Source: Oscillospiraceae bacterium
Lineage (GTDB): Bacteria; Bacillota; Clostridia; Oscillospirales; Acutalibacteraceae
DNA length: 64,000 nucleotides
Assembly (NCBI GenBank): GCA_910574935.1
Contig: CAJTCU010000009.1
Span: forward strand, 58,399 to 122,398
Direction of reading: 5' to 3'
The position numbers and the translations under genes were made by a program. The notes under the pieces are model-generated. The model saw only the letters and a list, made by a program, of their open reading frames with translations. It was not told the DNA's origin and did not search any database. Of the stretch, positions 43,740 to 52,176 are shown in pieces. Positions within the stretch are counted from its first letter, which is position 1, and each line of letters begins with the position of its first letter.

Positions 43740-45973
43740 TCCATCTGATCGGCGGCGGCGACACTGGCGGGGCCAAGACCCATGTGCTGAACCTGCTAAG
43801 GGAGCTGAACCATTTTATTGACGCTACCCTCATCTGTTTTCGCCGGGGAGATTTTTCTGACGACGCCGCTAAAATGGGTGTGCCTATCCATGTCATTGAG
43901 AGCGGCGACCCCATTCGGGGCCTGCGGGAGTTGCGCAAGCTTACCGCAGGGCAGAAGATTGACATCATCCACTGCCACGGGGCACGGGGCAATCTGATGG
44001 GCAATCTGCTGAAAAAATATGTGAAAGCCCCGGTAGTCACCACTGTGCACAGCGACTACCGGCTGGACTACCTGGGCCGCCCGGTGGCCCGGTTGAGCTA
44101 CGGCACCACCAACCTGGTGGCCCTGCGCCGGGTGAACTATTACATTGGCGTCTGCGACAATATTACGGACATTCTCATTGAACGGAATTTCCCTGCTGAC
44201 CGTATTGAGACGATTTACAATGGTATTGATTTCAATTCTCCCATCACCTGCCAGCCCAAAGAAGAATTTTTCCGGTCTATTGGTATGGACCACCACCCTG
44301 GTGACGTGGTGGCTGGTATTGTGGCGCGGCTTTCCCCCGTGAAGGACATTCCCACCCTGTTGCGGGCCGTGAAGCTGGCCCGGGAAAAGCTGCCGAACCT
44401 GAAGTTAGCCATTGCTGGGGACGGTGAGGACCGGGAAAAGCTGGAGCAGCTTACTGCCCAACTGGGACTTTCGGATATTGTGTGCTTTACCGGGTGGCTG
44501 AAAGACATTAATTCCTTTTATAATGCCATTGATATAAACCTGATCACTTCTCTGTCTGAGGGCTTTCCCTACGTGCTTACCGAGGCGGCCCGCATGCACC
44601 GGGTAACTATTTCTACTAATGTAGGCGGTATCCCCTCCTTGATTATTCACGGGGAGACAGGTCTTCTCTTTACTCCCAAGGACGAAAAACGGTTGGCGCA
44701 GCTTCTGACCGACTTATCCGCCGACCCCCAGCTGCGCCGCACCCTGGGAGACCGGCTATATGAAAAAGCCCGCCGCCAGCTTTCGCTAGAGAGCATGGTG
44801 CATCGCCAGCTGGAGATTTACGACACCATTTTGGCAAAGGAAGCACGCAAAAACGCCGCTCGGCGAGACGGCGTGGTCATTTGTGGAGCCTATGGCCATG
44901 GCAACGCGGGGGACGACGCTATTTTAAAGTCCATCATTCAGTCCATCCGTCAGCTGGACCAGTTTATCCCTATTACAGTGCTGGCAAAAAATACTCAAAG
45001 CATTAAGCAGCGGTACAAGGTCCACTCCATCTATACCTTTAATCTCCCCCGCATTCTGCGAACCATGAAAAGTTCCAGGCTGTATATCAACGGCGGCGGC
45101 ACACTGATTCAAAATGCTACCAGCCACCGGAGCCTGTGGTATTATCTTTTAACCCTATGGGCCGCCAAGCGCCTGGGGAATCAAGTGGACATGTATGGCT
45201 GCGGCATTGGGCCGGTAGCTGGAAAGCGGAACATCCGCCTGGTCCGCCAGGTGCTGAACCGCTCGGTAAATGTGATCACCCTGCGGGAGGAGGAATCTCT
45301 GGGAGAGTTGAAAAGCTATGGCGTTACCCAGCCCCGCACGGTTCTTAGCTCGGACCCGGCTTTGATACTCTCCCCTGCCGGAGAAGCCGAGACCCGCCGC
45401 TACCTGCGTGACCAGGGCTTTGATCCAAAGGGCAAGTATATCTGCTACCTGCTGCGGAACTGGCGGGGCTTTGTGGAAAAAGCGCCTGTTCTGGCCCGGT
45501 GCGCCCAGCGGGCCAGAAATGAATATGGCCTAGAGCCTGTGTTCATCTCCATCAACGCTTTTCAGGACGAGTCCGCCGCCCAGGCGGTGTTAAGCTGCAT
45601 GGACCACCCCGGCAAGCTGCTCACTGGAGCGCCGGGGCCAGAAATGCTAATCTCCATTTTAAGCCATATGGACGTGGTCGTCTCCATGCGGCTGCACGGG
45701 TTGATTTTTTCCTCTCTCAGCGGAGTACCTCTGGTGGGGGTCAGTTACGACCCGAAAATTGGTTCTTATCTACGGTATTTAGGATATGGCGAGTGCGTGG
45801 ACCTCTCGGACGTAACAGAAGAATGGCTACATGCAGCCACCGGACGAGCCGCGGCCATGGCTCCCCATCAAGACGAGCTGCGGGCCAAAACCCAGCGGCT
45901 GATTGATGTGGAGCGGGAGAACATCGCCGCCGTAAAGGGACTGCTAAGCGGGAACGAAGGGCATGGCCAATAA
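43730..45973 (+). CDS. Fusion of a family 4 glycosyltransferase and a CsaB-type pyruvyl transferase
   Basis: A 747-residue two-domain protein. Residues 1-~370 are a GT4 enzyme (MRVIHLIGGGDTGGAKTHVL; VARLSPVKDIPTLLRAV; SLSEGFPYVLTEAARM). From ~377 a PF04230 domain begins (VVICGAYGHGNAGDDAILKS; INGGGTLIQ; YGCGIGPV; MRLHGLIFSSLSGVPLVG) that matches CsaB. CsaB adds pyruvate to secondary cell-wall polymer, the anchor for S-layer homology domains. The ATG at 43730 follows GAGGGAAA; the longer ORF is an out-of-phase shadow of the GNAT gene. Substrate inferred only. Confidence 0.85.
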   Translation: MRVIHLIGGGDTGGAKTHVLNLLRELNHFIDATLICFRRGDFSDDAAKMGVPIHVIESGDPIRGLRELRKLTAGQKIDIIHCHGARGNLMGNLLKKYVKAPVVTTVHSDYRLDYLGRPVARLSYGTTNLVALRRVNYYIGVCDNITDILIERNFPADRIETIYNGIDFNSPITCQPKEEFFRSIGMDHHPGDVVAGIVARLSPVKDIPTLLRAVKLAREKLPNLKLAIAGDGEDREKLEQLTAQLGLSDIVCFTGWLKDINSFYNAIDINLITSLSEGFPYVLTEAARMHRVTISTNVGGIPSLIIHGETGLLFTPKDEKRLAQLLTDLSADPQLRRTLGDRLYEKARRQLSLESMVHRQLEIYDTILAKEARKNAARRDGVVICGAYGHGNAGDDAILKSIIQSIRQLDQFIPITVLAKNTQSIKQRYKVHSIYTFNLPRILRTMKSSRLYINGGGTLIQNATSHRSLWYYLLTLWAAKRLGNQVDMYGCGIGPVAGKRNIRLVRQVLNRSVNVITLREEESLGELKSYGVTQPRTVLSSDPALILSPAGEAETRRYLRDQGFDPKGKYICYLLRNWRGFVEKAPVLARCAQRARNEYGLEPVFISINAFQDESAAQAVLSCMDHPGKLLTGAPGPEMLISILSHMDVVVSMRLHGLIFSSLSGVPLVGVSYDPKIGSYLRYLGYGECVDLSDVTEEWLHAATGRAAAMAPHQDELRAKTQRLIDVERENIAAVKGLLSGNEGHGQ

Positions 45974-46029
45974 ATTTGGAAATCCTGATTACCGGCATTC
46001 TAGTGGAAGAAAGAAAATCTCGTTTGGCC

Positions 46030-46193
46030 TAGAGTCTGTTTTAAACCCGGAGAAGAGTCAGGATTTTCGTCAAAAGCGCGATGGATTCAAGAAAAAACCG
46101 TAAAAAAGGCGGTCGCTTTCGAGGATTTTTGACCCAGAGGCCACTCGTTTTCCGCGAAAAGACGATTTTTCGAAGTTTTTTAGACGGACGATA
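46030..46193. repeat. Short repeat element, family 2, copy 2 (164 bp)
   Basis: Starts TAGAGTCTGTTTT and aligns end to end with 12988-13152 (GGAGAA, AGGATTTTTGACCC, GAAGTTTTTTAGA). The right terminal repeat is degraded. It lies in the 390-bp gap before the moxR gene, followed by CTTGTTTGAAAATAG, a motif also seen at 13159 and, inverted, at 49871. Confidence 0.6.
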
Positions 46194-46363
46194 GGACTTG
46201 TTTGAAAATAGAGAGCACAAGCCCTAGCAAAGACTTGGCGAATCCATGTACTGGTCCCTTCTGGAAGGCCAGCTTGGCGCAGGTAGGGTTTCGCAATCCG
46301 GGTACTATATGGGCAACAAGGCCGCAGCTGGCCTGGAAATCTAGAAAGCGAGGAAAACTTTTT

Positions 46364-47299
46364 ATGGAAAATGTTCTGCAAGCTGTAAAAGCAAATATCG
46401 CCAAGGTTCTGGTGGGTCAGGAGCGCACCGCCGACCTGCTGCTTACCGCCCTATTGGCTGGAGGGCACGTGCTGGTGGAGGACGTGCCCGGCATGGGGAA
46501 AACGGTGATGGCCCGGGCTCTGGCAAAATCTGTAGATGCAGACTTTGGCCGGGTGCAGTTTACCCCTGACCTGCTTCCCTCGGACGTGACGGGCCTGAAC
46601 TTCTTTGACCAGCAAAAGGGCCAGTTTGTGTTCAGCCCGGGGCCGGTGTTCTGCAATATTCTGCTGGCCGATGAGATCAACCGGGCCACCCCCCGCACCC
46701 AGTCCAGTCTGCTAGAATGCATGGCGGAAGGACAGGTCACTGTGGACGGCGTCACCCGCCGGCTCCCCCCTCCCTTCTTTGTCATTGCCACCCAAAACCC
46801 CGTGGAGACCCTGGGTACCTATCCCTTGCCCGAGGCCCAGCTGGACCGCTTTCTTATGCGTATCTCCATGGCTCCGCCCAGCCCAGACCAGGAGGTAGCC
46901 ATTTTAGAGCGCTTTATGGACGCGGAGCCGCTGGAGGAGCTTTCTCCCGTCTGTAGTAAAGAGGAGATCATCCGCCTACAAAAAAAGTCCCGGCAGGTCT
47001 TTGTGCACCCATCCCTTTTGGGCTATATAGCTGCCCTAGCCCAGCAGTCCCGGGGGCAGAGCGGCATTGAGCTGGGCCTAAGCCCTCGGGGCAGTTTGGC
47101 TCTGCTGCGGGGCTCCCAGGCCTTTGCCCTGGTGCAGGGCCGGACCTTTGTCACCCCCGAGGACATTAAGTCCGTGGCACAGCCCGTGGTGGCCCACCGG
47201 CTCTCTGTCAGCGGAACCGGCGGTAGCGCCCCTCAGAAACAGGCTGCGGATAATCTGCTGGCCGCTGTGACAGTTCCCACAGAGGAGTGGGAGAAGTAA
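46364..47299 (+). CDS. MoxR-type AAA+ ATPase
   Basis: A 311-residue ATPase: Walker A VEDVPGMGKTVMARALA, Walker B ILLADEINRATPRTQSSLLE, sensor-1 FFVIATQNPVETLGTYPLPE, and an arginine-rich C-terminal lid. MoxR proteins act as chaperones for membrane or secreted complexes, usually with a DUF58 partner. The ATG at 46364 has GAGGAAAA upstream; a longer frame extends into the repeat and is rejected. First of three coupled genes. Confidence 0.9.
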   Translation: MENVLQAVKANIAKVLVGQERTADLLLTALLAGGHVLVEDVPGMGKTVMARALAKSVDADFGRVQFTPDLLPSDVTGLNFFDQQKGQFVFSPGPVFCNILLADEINRATPRTQSSLLECMAEGQVTVDGVTRRLPPPFFVIATQNPVETLGTYPLPEAQLDRFLMRISMAPPSPDQEVAILERFMDAEPLEELSPVCSKEEIIRLQKKSRQVFVHPSLLGYIAALAQQSRGQSGIELGLSPRGSLALLRGSQAFALVQGRTFVTPEDIKSVAQPVVAHRLSVSGTGGSAPQKQAADNLLAAVTVPTEEWEK

Positions 47300-48402
47300 T
47301 GATCATAATTATTCTTATACTCTTAGCCAGCCTGGTCCTAATCTTCTGCGGCGTGCGGGCCCTGTACCAGCTGTACTGGAAAAAAGGCCTTAGCTGCCGC
47401 ATTGCCTTTACCCAAGACTACGCGGTAGCGGACAGCGTTTCCACACTCTCCGAGGTGATCACCAACCGGAAACTACTCCCCTTGCCTACTGTAGAGATCA
47501 GCTTTCATATGGACAAACGGCTCCAGTTTGGCCACGGTGAAAACGCGTCCATCAGCGACCAGACCTACCGCCGGGATGTGTTCGCAGTATCCATGCAGCA
47601 GAAAATCACCCGTACCTTGGATTTCAAATGCGCGGGCCGGGGGTATTTCCGTATTGATGAGGCGGGTCTAGCAGCGGCGGATCTATTCCTCACCCGAAAA
47701 TACCTGACCACTCTGCCCCAAAGCACCGAGTTCTACGTACTGCCCAAACCGGTGCCCACAGGGCAGATCAACATTCCCTATTCCCGCATTATGGGCGCGG
47801 TACTCAGCCGCAAGCGGGTGTGCGACAACCCCTTTGAGTTTGGGGGACTGCGGGAGTATTCCCGAGGCGACCCTATGAAGTATATCAACTGGAAGGCCAC
47901 CGCCCGTGCAGGCAAGCTGCTGATCAACCTGCATGAGTCTACCCTGTCCCAGCGGGTGGTCATTGGTATTGACATGGAGACAGGCGGCTGGCAGGGGGAT
48001 TTTCTCAATGAGGCCGGGGTTCGGGTGGCTTGTTCTTTAGCGGAACGGTTGCTGGCCGATGGCGTGGAGGTAGGACTGTACAGTAACGGGTCTAATGTGC
48101 AAACCGGACAGCTGTGGAAACTAGAAAGCGTGGCTGGCTCGGGCAGCTTGTTATTCCTAAAGAAAAAACTGGCCTGCCTGCAAGGCGGCGCCAACCTGAC
48201 GCCAATTTGCCAGTGTATACCCCAACCGGCGGATACAGACGACCTGCTGGTCCTGGTCTCTCGCAGCCAGCGCAAGGACCTATGCCAAGCCTTTTCGGCA
48301 GCAGTGGGCAAGGGCCAGGGGCTGCGCATCGTTCCCTGCGGCGCAGAGCATGGGGAATTGCCGGAGTATCGAAATGTCCAGCTGGTCTGGATGGAATTTT
48401 AA
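47299..48402 (+). CDS. DUF58 domain protein (MoxR partner)
   Basis: A 367-residue protein with an N-terminal membrane segment (IIIILILLASLVLIFCGVRAL) and the DUF58 core (NPFEFGGLREYSRGDPMKYINWKATARAGKLLIN). It starts at the ATG overlapping the moxR stop (TAATG). Residues after ~230 resemble a von Willebrand A-like fold (VVIGIDMETGGW). Partner of MoxR in cell-envelope or transglutaminase-type complexes. Confidence 0.87.
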   Translation: MIIIILILLASLVLIFCGVRALYQLYWKKGLSCRIAFTQDYAVADSVSTLSEVITNRKLLPLPTVEISFHMDKRLQFGHGENASISDQTYRRDVFAVSMQQKITRTLDFKCAGRGYFRIDEAGLAAADLFLTRKYLTTLPQSTEFYVLPKPVPTGQINIPYSRIMGAVLSRKRVCDNPFEFGGLREYSRGDPMKYINWKATARAGKLLINLHESTLSQRVVIGIDMETGGWQGDFLNEAGVRVACSLAERLLADGVEVGLYSNGSNVQTGQLWKLESVAGSGSLLFLKKKLACLQGGANLTPICQCIPQPADTDDLLVLVSRSQRKDLCQAFSAAVGKGQGLRIVPCGAEHGELPEYRNVQLVWMEF

Positions 48403-48414
48403 GGGGGCGAAGCC

Positions 48415-49638
48415 ATGAAGAAACTCAAAGAGCTACTAGGGCTCACGAATTTGCAGATTCTTCTGCGGGCTTTGGTTCGCCTGCACTGTGGGTTGGTAGC
48501 AGGAATCCTCTTTGCCTTTGGTTTCAGTGTGTTACAGCAGTTTGATATTTACTACTCATTAACAGTGGCGTTTTTCCGCGGTCTGCTGTTCGCGCTGCCC
48601 GCTGGGCTCAGCTATTATGCGGCCAAACGAACCCGAACCCTGTGGCAATATCTGCTGGCCTCCCTTTTATTGTGCGGCCTTAGCTTCTTGCTTACCGGCC
48701 ACCTGGGGGGCGTGATTTTGACTGTCCTGATGTGCTTCTTCCGGGGACGTAACCGTCTGGCAGAAGAGGAAGAGGGACCCATCCTCTCCTTTTTCGATTT
48801 TCCCAACTACCCCAGCCTGAGCGTGTTCGCCGCAGCTTTTGTATACAGCGCTTTCATTGGTTTTCCAACTTTGCAGCGGCTGGCCCTGGTCTCTGGGATG
48901 CTGTATCTCATTCTATGCGTAACCTACCGGGGAGCGGAGCGGGTAGACGCATATCTCACCCTTAATAAAACCATGCGCAATCTACCTGCCCGGCGTATTC
49001 AGCGTATTGCCGGGGCAGCGGTGCTGGGATGGTTCTTGCTTATGTGTACGCTACTTATTCCAGCCCTAGGGGCCAGTGGGAATATAAAAATCACCATTCC
49101 CGAAAACCGTCACTGGAGGGAGGGGCAAGTTCCGGTAGAGCCCATCCTTTCCGGCGACTTGTTTCCAGACATGCAAAACTACGCTGAAATGTTCTGGGGT
49201 GAAAAAGAGCCTTTGTGGGTAATTCCCCAATGGCTTTCTACCGCGATTTTTTGGCTTCTGGCCACAGCCCTGTTGATCGGTTTGGTCTTTGGCATACGGC
49301 AGGTCTTTAAGAATTTCCAGCGGAATTATACGGATAACCGGGACTATGTCCAGTATTTGGGTAAAGAAGAGTACACGGATCAGGGAAGCAAGGAAGCTGT
49401 CCGTCTCCGGCGGCCCGCAGTGTGGGACCGTTCCCCTAACGCTGTTATTCGCCGACGGTACCGGCGAAGGATTTTAAAAGCGGGTAAGGATTCTCCAGCC
49501 CAAAGCCTTACCCCCTCCGAGCTAGAGGGCTGGGCTGGACTGGAAGTTCCCCGGCTGCACGAGCTCTATGAAAAGGCCCGCTATGGACAAGAGCCCTGTT
49601 CCCCGGCAGAAGCTAAGGAAGTCCGCCTAGAGCGGTGA
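48415..49638 (+). CDS. Membrane protein with DUF4129-like C-terminus (MoxR/DUF58 operon)
   Basis: A 407-residue protein with about seven hydrophobic segments and a C-terminal cytosolic tail. The tail pattern RRRYRRRILKAG, LTPSELE and LHELYEKARYG resembles the DUF4129 tail of transglutaminase-like proteins that usually accompany MoxR and DUF58. No transglutaminase catalytic triad was seen, so that domain is absent or encoded elsewhere. It starts 12 bp after the DUF58 gene with AAGGGGGCG upstream. Confidence 0.7.
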   Translation: MKKLKELLGLTNLQILLRALVRLHCGLVAGILFAFGFSVLQQFDIYYSLTVAFFRGLLFALPAGLSYYAAKRTRTLWQYLLASLLLCGLSFLLTGHLGGVILTVLMCFFRGRNRLAEEEEGPILSFFDFPNYPSLSVFAAAFVYSAFIGFPTLQRLALVSGMLYLILCVTYRGAERVDAYLTLNKTMRNLPARRIQRIAGAAVLGWFLLMCTLLIPALGASGNIKITIPENRHWREGQVPVEPILSGDLFPDMQNYAEMFWGEKEPLWVIPQWLSTAIFWLLATALLIGLVFGIRQVFKNFQRNYTDNRDYVQYLGKEEYTDQGSKEAVRLRRPAVWDRSPNAVIRRRYRRRILKAGKDSPAQSLTPSELEGWAGLEVPRLHELYEKARYGQEPCSPAEAKEVRLER

Positions 49639-49703
49639 CGGGTTAAACTGCACAGAATAAACGGGAGATCATTCCCTTTGCCGTAAAAAACGCCATTCGG
49701 CTT

Positions 49704-49890
49704 TAGGAGCTGTTTGAAAACCCGGAAACACCATCTTTATCCTCATGAGCGGCCCCTTTCCACGTGGAAAACCCCCGCAACCACAGGACTGACGGAGTTA
49801 GCAAAGCTAACCACAGCGATTCTTCTCCTTGAAAATAGACCTCTTCTGGCCATTAATCCGTTATTGTCTCTATTTTCAAACAAGCCCTAG
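49704..49890. repeat. Non-coding element with imperfect terminal inverted repeats
   Basis: AGGAGCTGTTTGAAAA (about 49705-49720) pairs with TTTTCAAACAAGCCCT (49873-49888). TTTGAAAATAG also follows the two family-2 elements, so this is probably a related short element. It fills the boundary between the GC-rich backbone and the AT-rich accessory segment. Confidence 0.5.
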
Positions 49891-50026
49891 CGGAATGGCT
49901 AAAAATTATACAAACACAAATATTTACGGTTAGAGGGAAGTAATTTCAGATTAGGCGGTATCGCCCCGATTACAAGGGCTATGCCGTCTTTTCTTGCGCT
50001 CAACGAGCGCGGTTTCCTTATGCGCC

Positions 50027-50463
50027 TTACCGTTTCGGTTGCGTGGCAGAAAGAAAATGGATTTCCCCCACAAAGTTGAAAACAATATCTACTTTCTGTA
50101 CCCGCTTCCCTTCCACCTTTTCCGGCGCATGGACTATGATTTTCTTGATAAATTCATTGACGATCGCGGGAGTAAGTTCCTTTATCCCCACATACTTGCG
50201 GATCATCGCGGCGAAGCGGGCAAGATCGCTCTTGTTCTGTTCGTAAGTATCGACTTCCTGCTGGTCTGCCTTGACCTTTTCTTCCAGTTCCCGCTGTTCC
50301 GCTTCATACTCTGCGGATAGCTTCAAAAATCTGTCATGGCTTACCACGCCATGTCGTCCTCATAAATCCGTTTGAAGATACTGTCAAGTTCCGATAAGGG
50401 GTTAGGCGGACGAGATGATTTCAGGTGAAACTGTGTTTTTTCGATATCCGCTTTGGACAGGCC
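50027..50463 (-). pseudogene. C-terminal remnant of a large serine recombinase (DUF4368 type)
   Basis: The open part reads SHDRFLKLSAEYEAEQRELE and then ELTPAIVNEFIKKIIVHAPE with QKVDIVFNFVGEI, the typical end of Tn1549/CTn-type serine recombinases. Upstream the frame continues as SELDSIFKRIYEDDMAW but is broken by stops, and the catalytic N-terminal half is missing. It marks a former integrative element. Confidence 0.8.
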
Positions 50464-50668
50464 TTACTACGGCATGAGCATCCTTGTTATTGAAAGCCTT
50501 GTGGCAACAATAGTCCTGCATTTTCTAAAAAACAGGAAAAAAGCAAGGTTACAACCAGGTTTTGGCAAGGTCGCTGTCATGTGATTTTTTATGTCAGAAG
50601 CAGACCTGTTTCTGACGTGTGAAGTATTATGTTGCCATTGCAGAGCCAAATGACAGTTTTAATCGGCT
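50464..50668. other. AT-rich stretch without a recognisable gene
   Basis: Short frames exist on both strands (for example GMSILVIESLVATIV on plus) but have no RBS or known family. Regarded as decayed mobile DNA. Confidence 0.4.
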
Positions 50669-50760
50669 GATTCTTACAGAAGAATATTTACACGCTTGGG
50701 CTATCAATTTATATAGCTTGAATGCGAGGAAACTGAAGCAAGGATACGCTATAATAAAGT
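50669..50760 (+). repeat. Duplicated segment, copy A
   Basis: Contains TTGGGCTATCAATTTATATA, GAATGCGAGGAAACT and TATAAT at 50750-50755. It is about four-fifths identical by eye to 52056-52150. In copy A the frame EEYLHAWAINLYSLNARKLK is open to a stop, suggesting the end of a lost gene. Confidence 0.6.
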
Positions 50761-50930
50761 GATAAATTGGCATCTGCTTTCCCAAGAAATGGATGCAACG
50801 GGTGAAGTTACCGTGCAGATCAGTTTATTTTGCAACAAAATGATCTGTGGCCGTTCTTTTTTTGGTTGCAGGCAACGCATAGAAGGTGCAGATAGTGGAT
50901 ACTGTATGGATGCAAAAGTATTTGGCGGAC

Positions 50931-51110
50931 TTAAGGCAATACCGCAGAATTCTAAGTACCGTATTGGGCAGTCAGATTTTTCTTCAGAATGTACAGATTG
51001 AGCGCCGTCAATCTCACCATTGACCAGCGAACGCTGTGCGCTATCACGGAAAATCTGCAAGCAAGACGGTGCTTAAGGCGCCACCCGCGAATGGTGCGGG
51101 GTTGCCTTAA
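50931..51110. repeat. MITE-like element, family 1, copy 3 (180 bp)
   Basis: TTAAGGCAATACCGCAGAATT at the left and, inverted, TTAAGGCAACCCCGCACCATT at the right; 17 of 21 positions agree. The interior (TGTACAGATTGAGCGCCGTCAA) matches the copy at 321-505. It lies within the accessory segment, so the family occurs in both backbone and acquired DNA. Confidence 0.75.
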
Positions 51111-51292
51111 ATAAGCATAACAACCGGGGATGGTATTTGGAGCGTTTGACAGAAGCATTTTACAGATTCAGCCCAAGGGCACTGCATTTACATTAATTGG
51201 GTATCCCCGTTCGGAGAACACCATATAATCCGTCATTTCGCGCCCCTATTCCTCAAAAGGAAAGCTACCCGTTTCCGGTAGGATATTATCTG

Positions 51293-51571
51293 ATGATCAA
51301 GCCTGGAGACCAGTCATTTCGAGATGCAATTGAAATAATCCGCGACTATATCACCGTGTTCAATGAAGAATTTGACAAAATCATCCATACGCCGGAGTTG
51401 GAAAAACACTTTACGGCACAGGGGCTTTTGCGTGTTCTCTTCGGATATGGCAGGGAGCATCCCCAGGCGGAATGGTTGATGTTTATAAAGCTGGTATCTG
51501 AAATATCGGTGGATGCAGAGGTATTTGTAACAGAAGCAGCAAAGCTTGTTCCGCATTATGAAGCCGTTTAA
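51293..51571 (+). CDS. Hypothetical protein, 92 residues
   Basis: A soluble, mostly helical, acidic protein (IKPGDQSFRDAIEIIRDYIT; HPQAEWLMFIKLVSEISV). The family was not recognised. The ATG at 51293 is preceded by GTAGGATATT; an in-frame TTG further upstream is possible. It lies between the MITE-like element and the TPP riboswitch. Confidence that it is a real gene is moderate. Confidence 0.45.
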   Translation: MIKPGDQSFRDAIEIIRDYITVFNEEFDKIIHTPELEKHFTAQGLLRVLFGYGREHPQAEWLMFIKLVSEISVDAEVFVTEAAKLVPHYEAV

Positions 51572-51664
51572 CGACTATCTGAGCAGAGTTTTGGAAGGAT
51601 TTCCAATGACGGAGCGAGAAGAGGAGAGTAATGATTAATGAGTGCGCCAGATCGGACCGCCGAT

Positions 51665-51694
51665 TTGACACATCCATGCAGACACACAAATATA
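51665..51694 (+). promoter_or_regulatory. Promoter upstream of the TPP riboswitch
   Basis: TTGACA (51665-51670), an 18-nt spacer and AATATA (51689-51694), ending about 17 bases before the riboswitch. Confidence 0.6.
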
Positions 51695-51710
51695 GGTTTA
51701 TATCCAAAAA

Positions 51711-51790
51711 GCGGGGGAACTACTGTGTAGTTGAGAAGGCAGAACCTGACCCTTTGAACCTGTTGGCTAATACCAACGTAGGGAGCTGAA
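51711..51790 (+). promoter_or_regulatory. TPP (thiamin pyrophosphate) riboswitch
   Basis: Contains the conserved THI-box elements: GGGG near the 5' end, TTGAGA, GACCCTTTGAACCTG, a variable stem TTGGCTAATACCAA, and CGTAGGGAG. These form the two TPP-sensing arms. The expression platform is the hairpin at 51813-51838. No thiamin gene follows; the next gene, 52177, encodes an AraC-type protein. Confidence 0.9.
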
Positions 51791-51812
51791 TGAATACTGC
51801 AATTGTATTATC

Positions 51813-51838
51813 AGGACGCTCCGTGTGAGCGTCCTTTT
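51813..51838 (+). terminator. Intrinsic terminator of the TPP riboswitch
   Basis: AGGACGCTC, a short loop CGTGT, GAGCGTCC, then TTTT. It lies directly after the riboswitch, where a ligand-controlled terminator is expected. Confidence 0.8.
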
Positions 51839-52055
51839 ACTTTCCATTTTGATTGGGTGCACATCGTGCTTATGATCGATTGACTGGTAAATGTTTAGAG
51901 TGGCGCAGAGGCTGCTGAAAAGAACCAGAAAGCGGGAATTTCTTAAGACAAAAGTCGAGCCAAGCTCTTGAGTAATGTAAGGTAACCCTCTCGTATAATT
52001 GGATGGTTTACGCTATAATTGTAGGACCGCAGGAGGCTGAAATGAAAGCGGATAA
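51839..52055. other. Gap between the riboswitch terminator and the AraC region
   Basis: About 220 bp, AT-rich, with two TATAAT boxes (near 51996 and 52013) and a possible 23-codon reading frame from ATG 52042 (MKADNQPILRKN). No thiamin-related gene. Probably decayed DNA with leftover promoters. Confidence 0.4.
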
Positions 52056-52150
52056 TCAGCCGATTTTGCGTAAGAACATTTACGTACTTGGGCTATCAAC
52101 TTGTATAGCCTGAATGCGAGGAAACTTGTGAAAGGATAAGCTATAATAGA
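52056..52150 (+). repeat. Duplicated segment, copy B, promoter side of the AraC gene
   Basis: Matches 50669-50760 (TTGGGCTATCAACTTGTATA, GAATGCGAGGAAACTT, TATAAT at 52142-52147). GGCTAT and ATAGCC form a 6-bp inverted repeat. Similarity resumes at the gene start (GGATGCAACG). Confidence 0.55.
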
Positions 52151-52176
52151 ACATTAGAATAGCGTTAGGTGACCTT

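Noticed and set aside
52042..52113. 23-codon reading frame MKADNQPILRKN after GGAGG
   Set aside because: Has an RBS-like site, but lies in the duplicated segment and looks like a decayed gene fragment; not listed as a gene.
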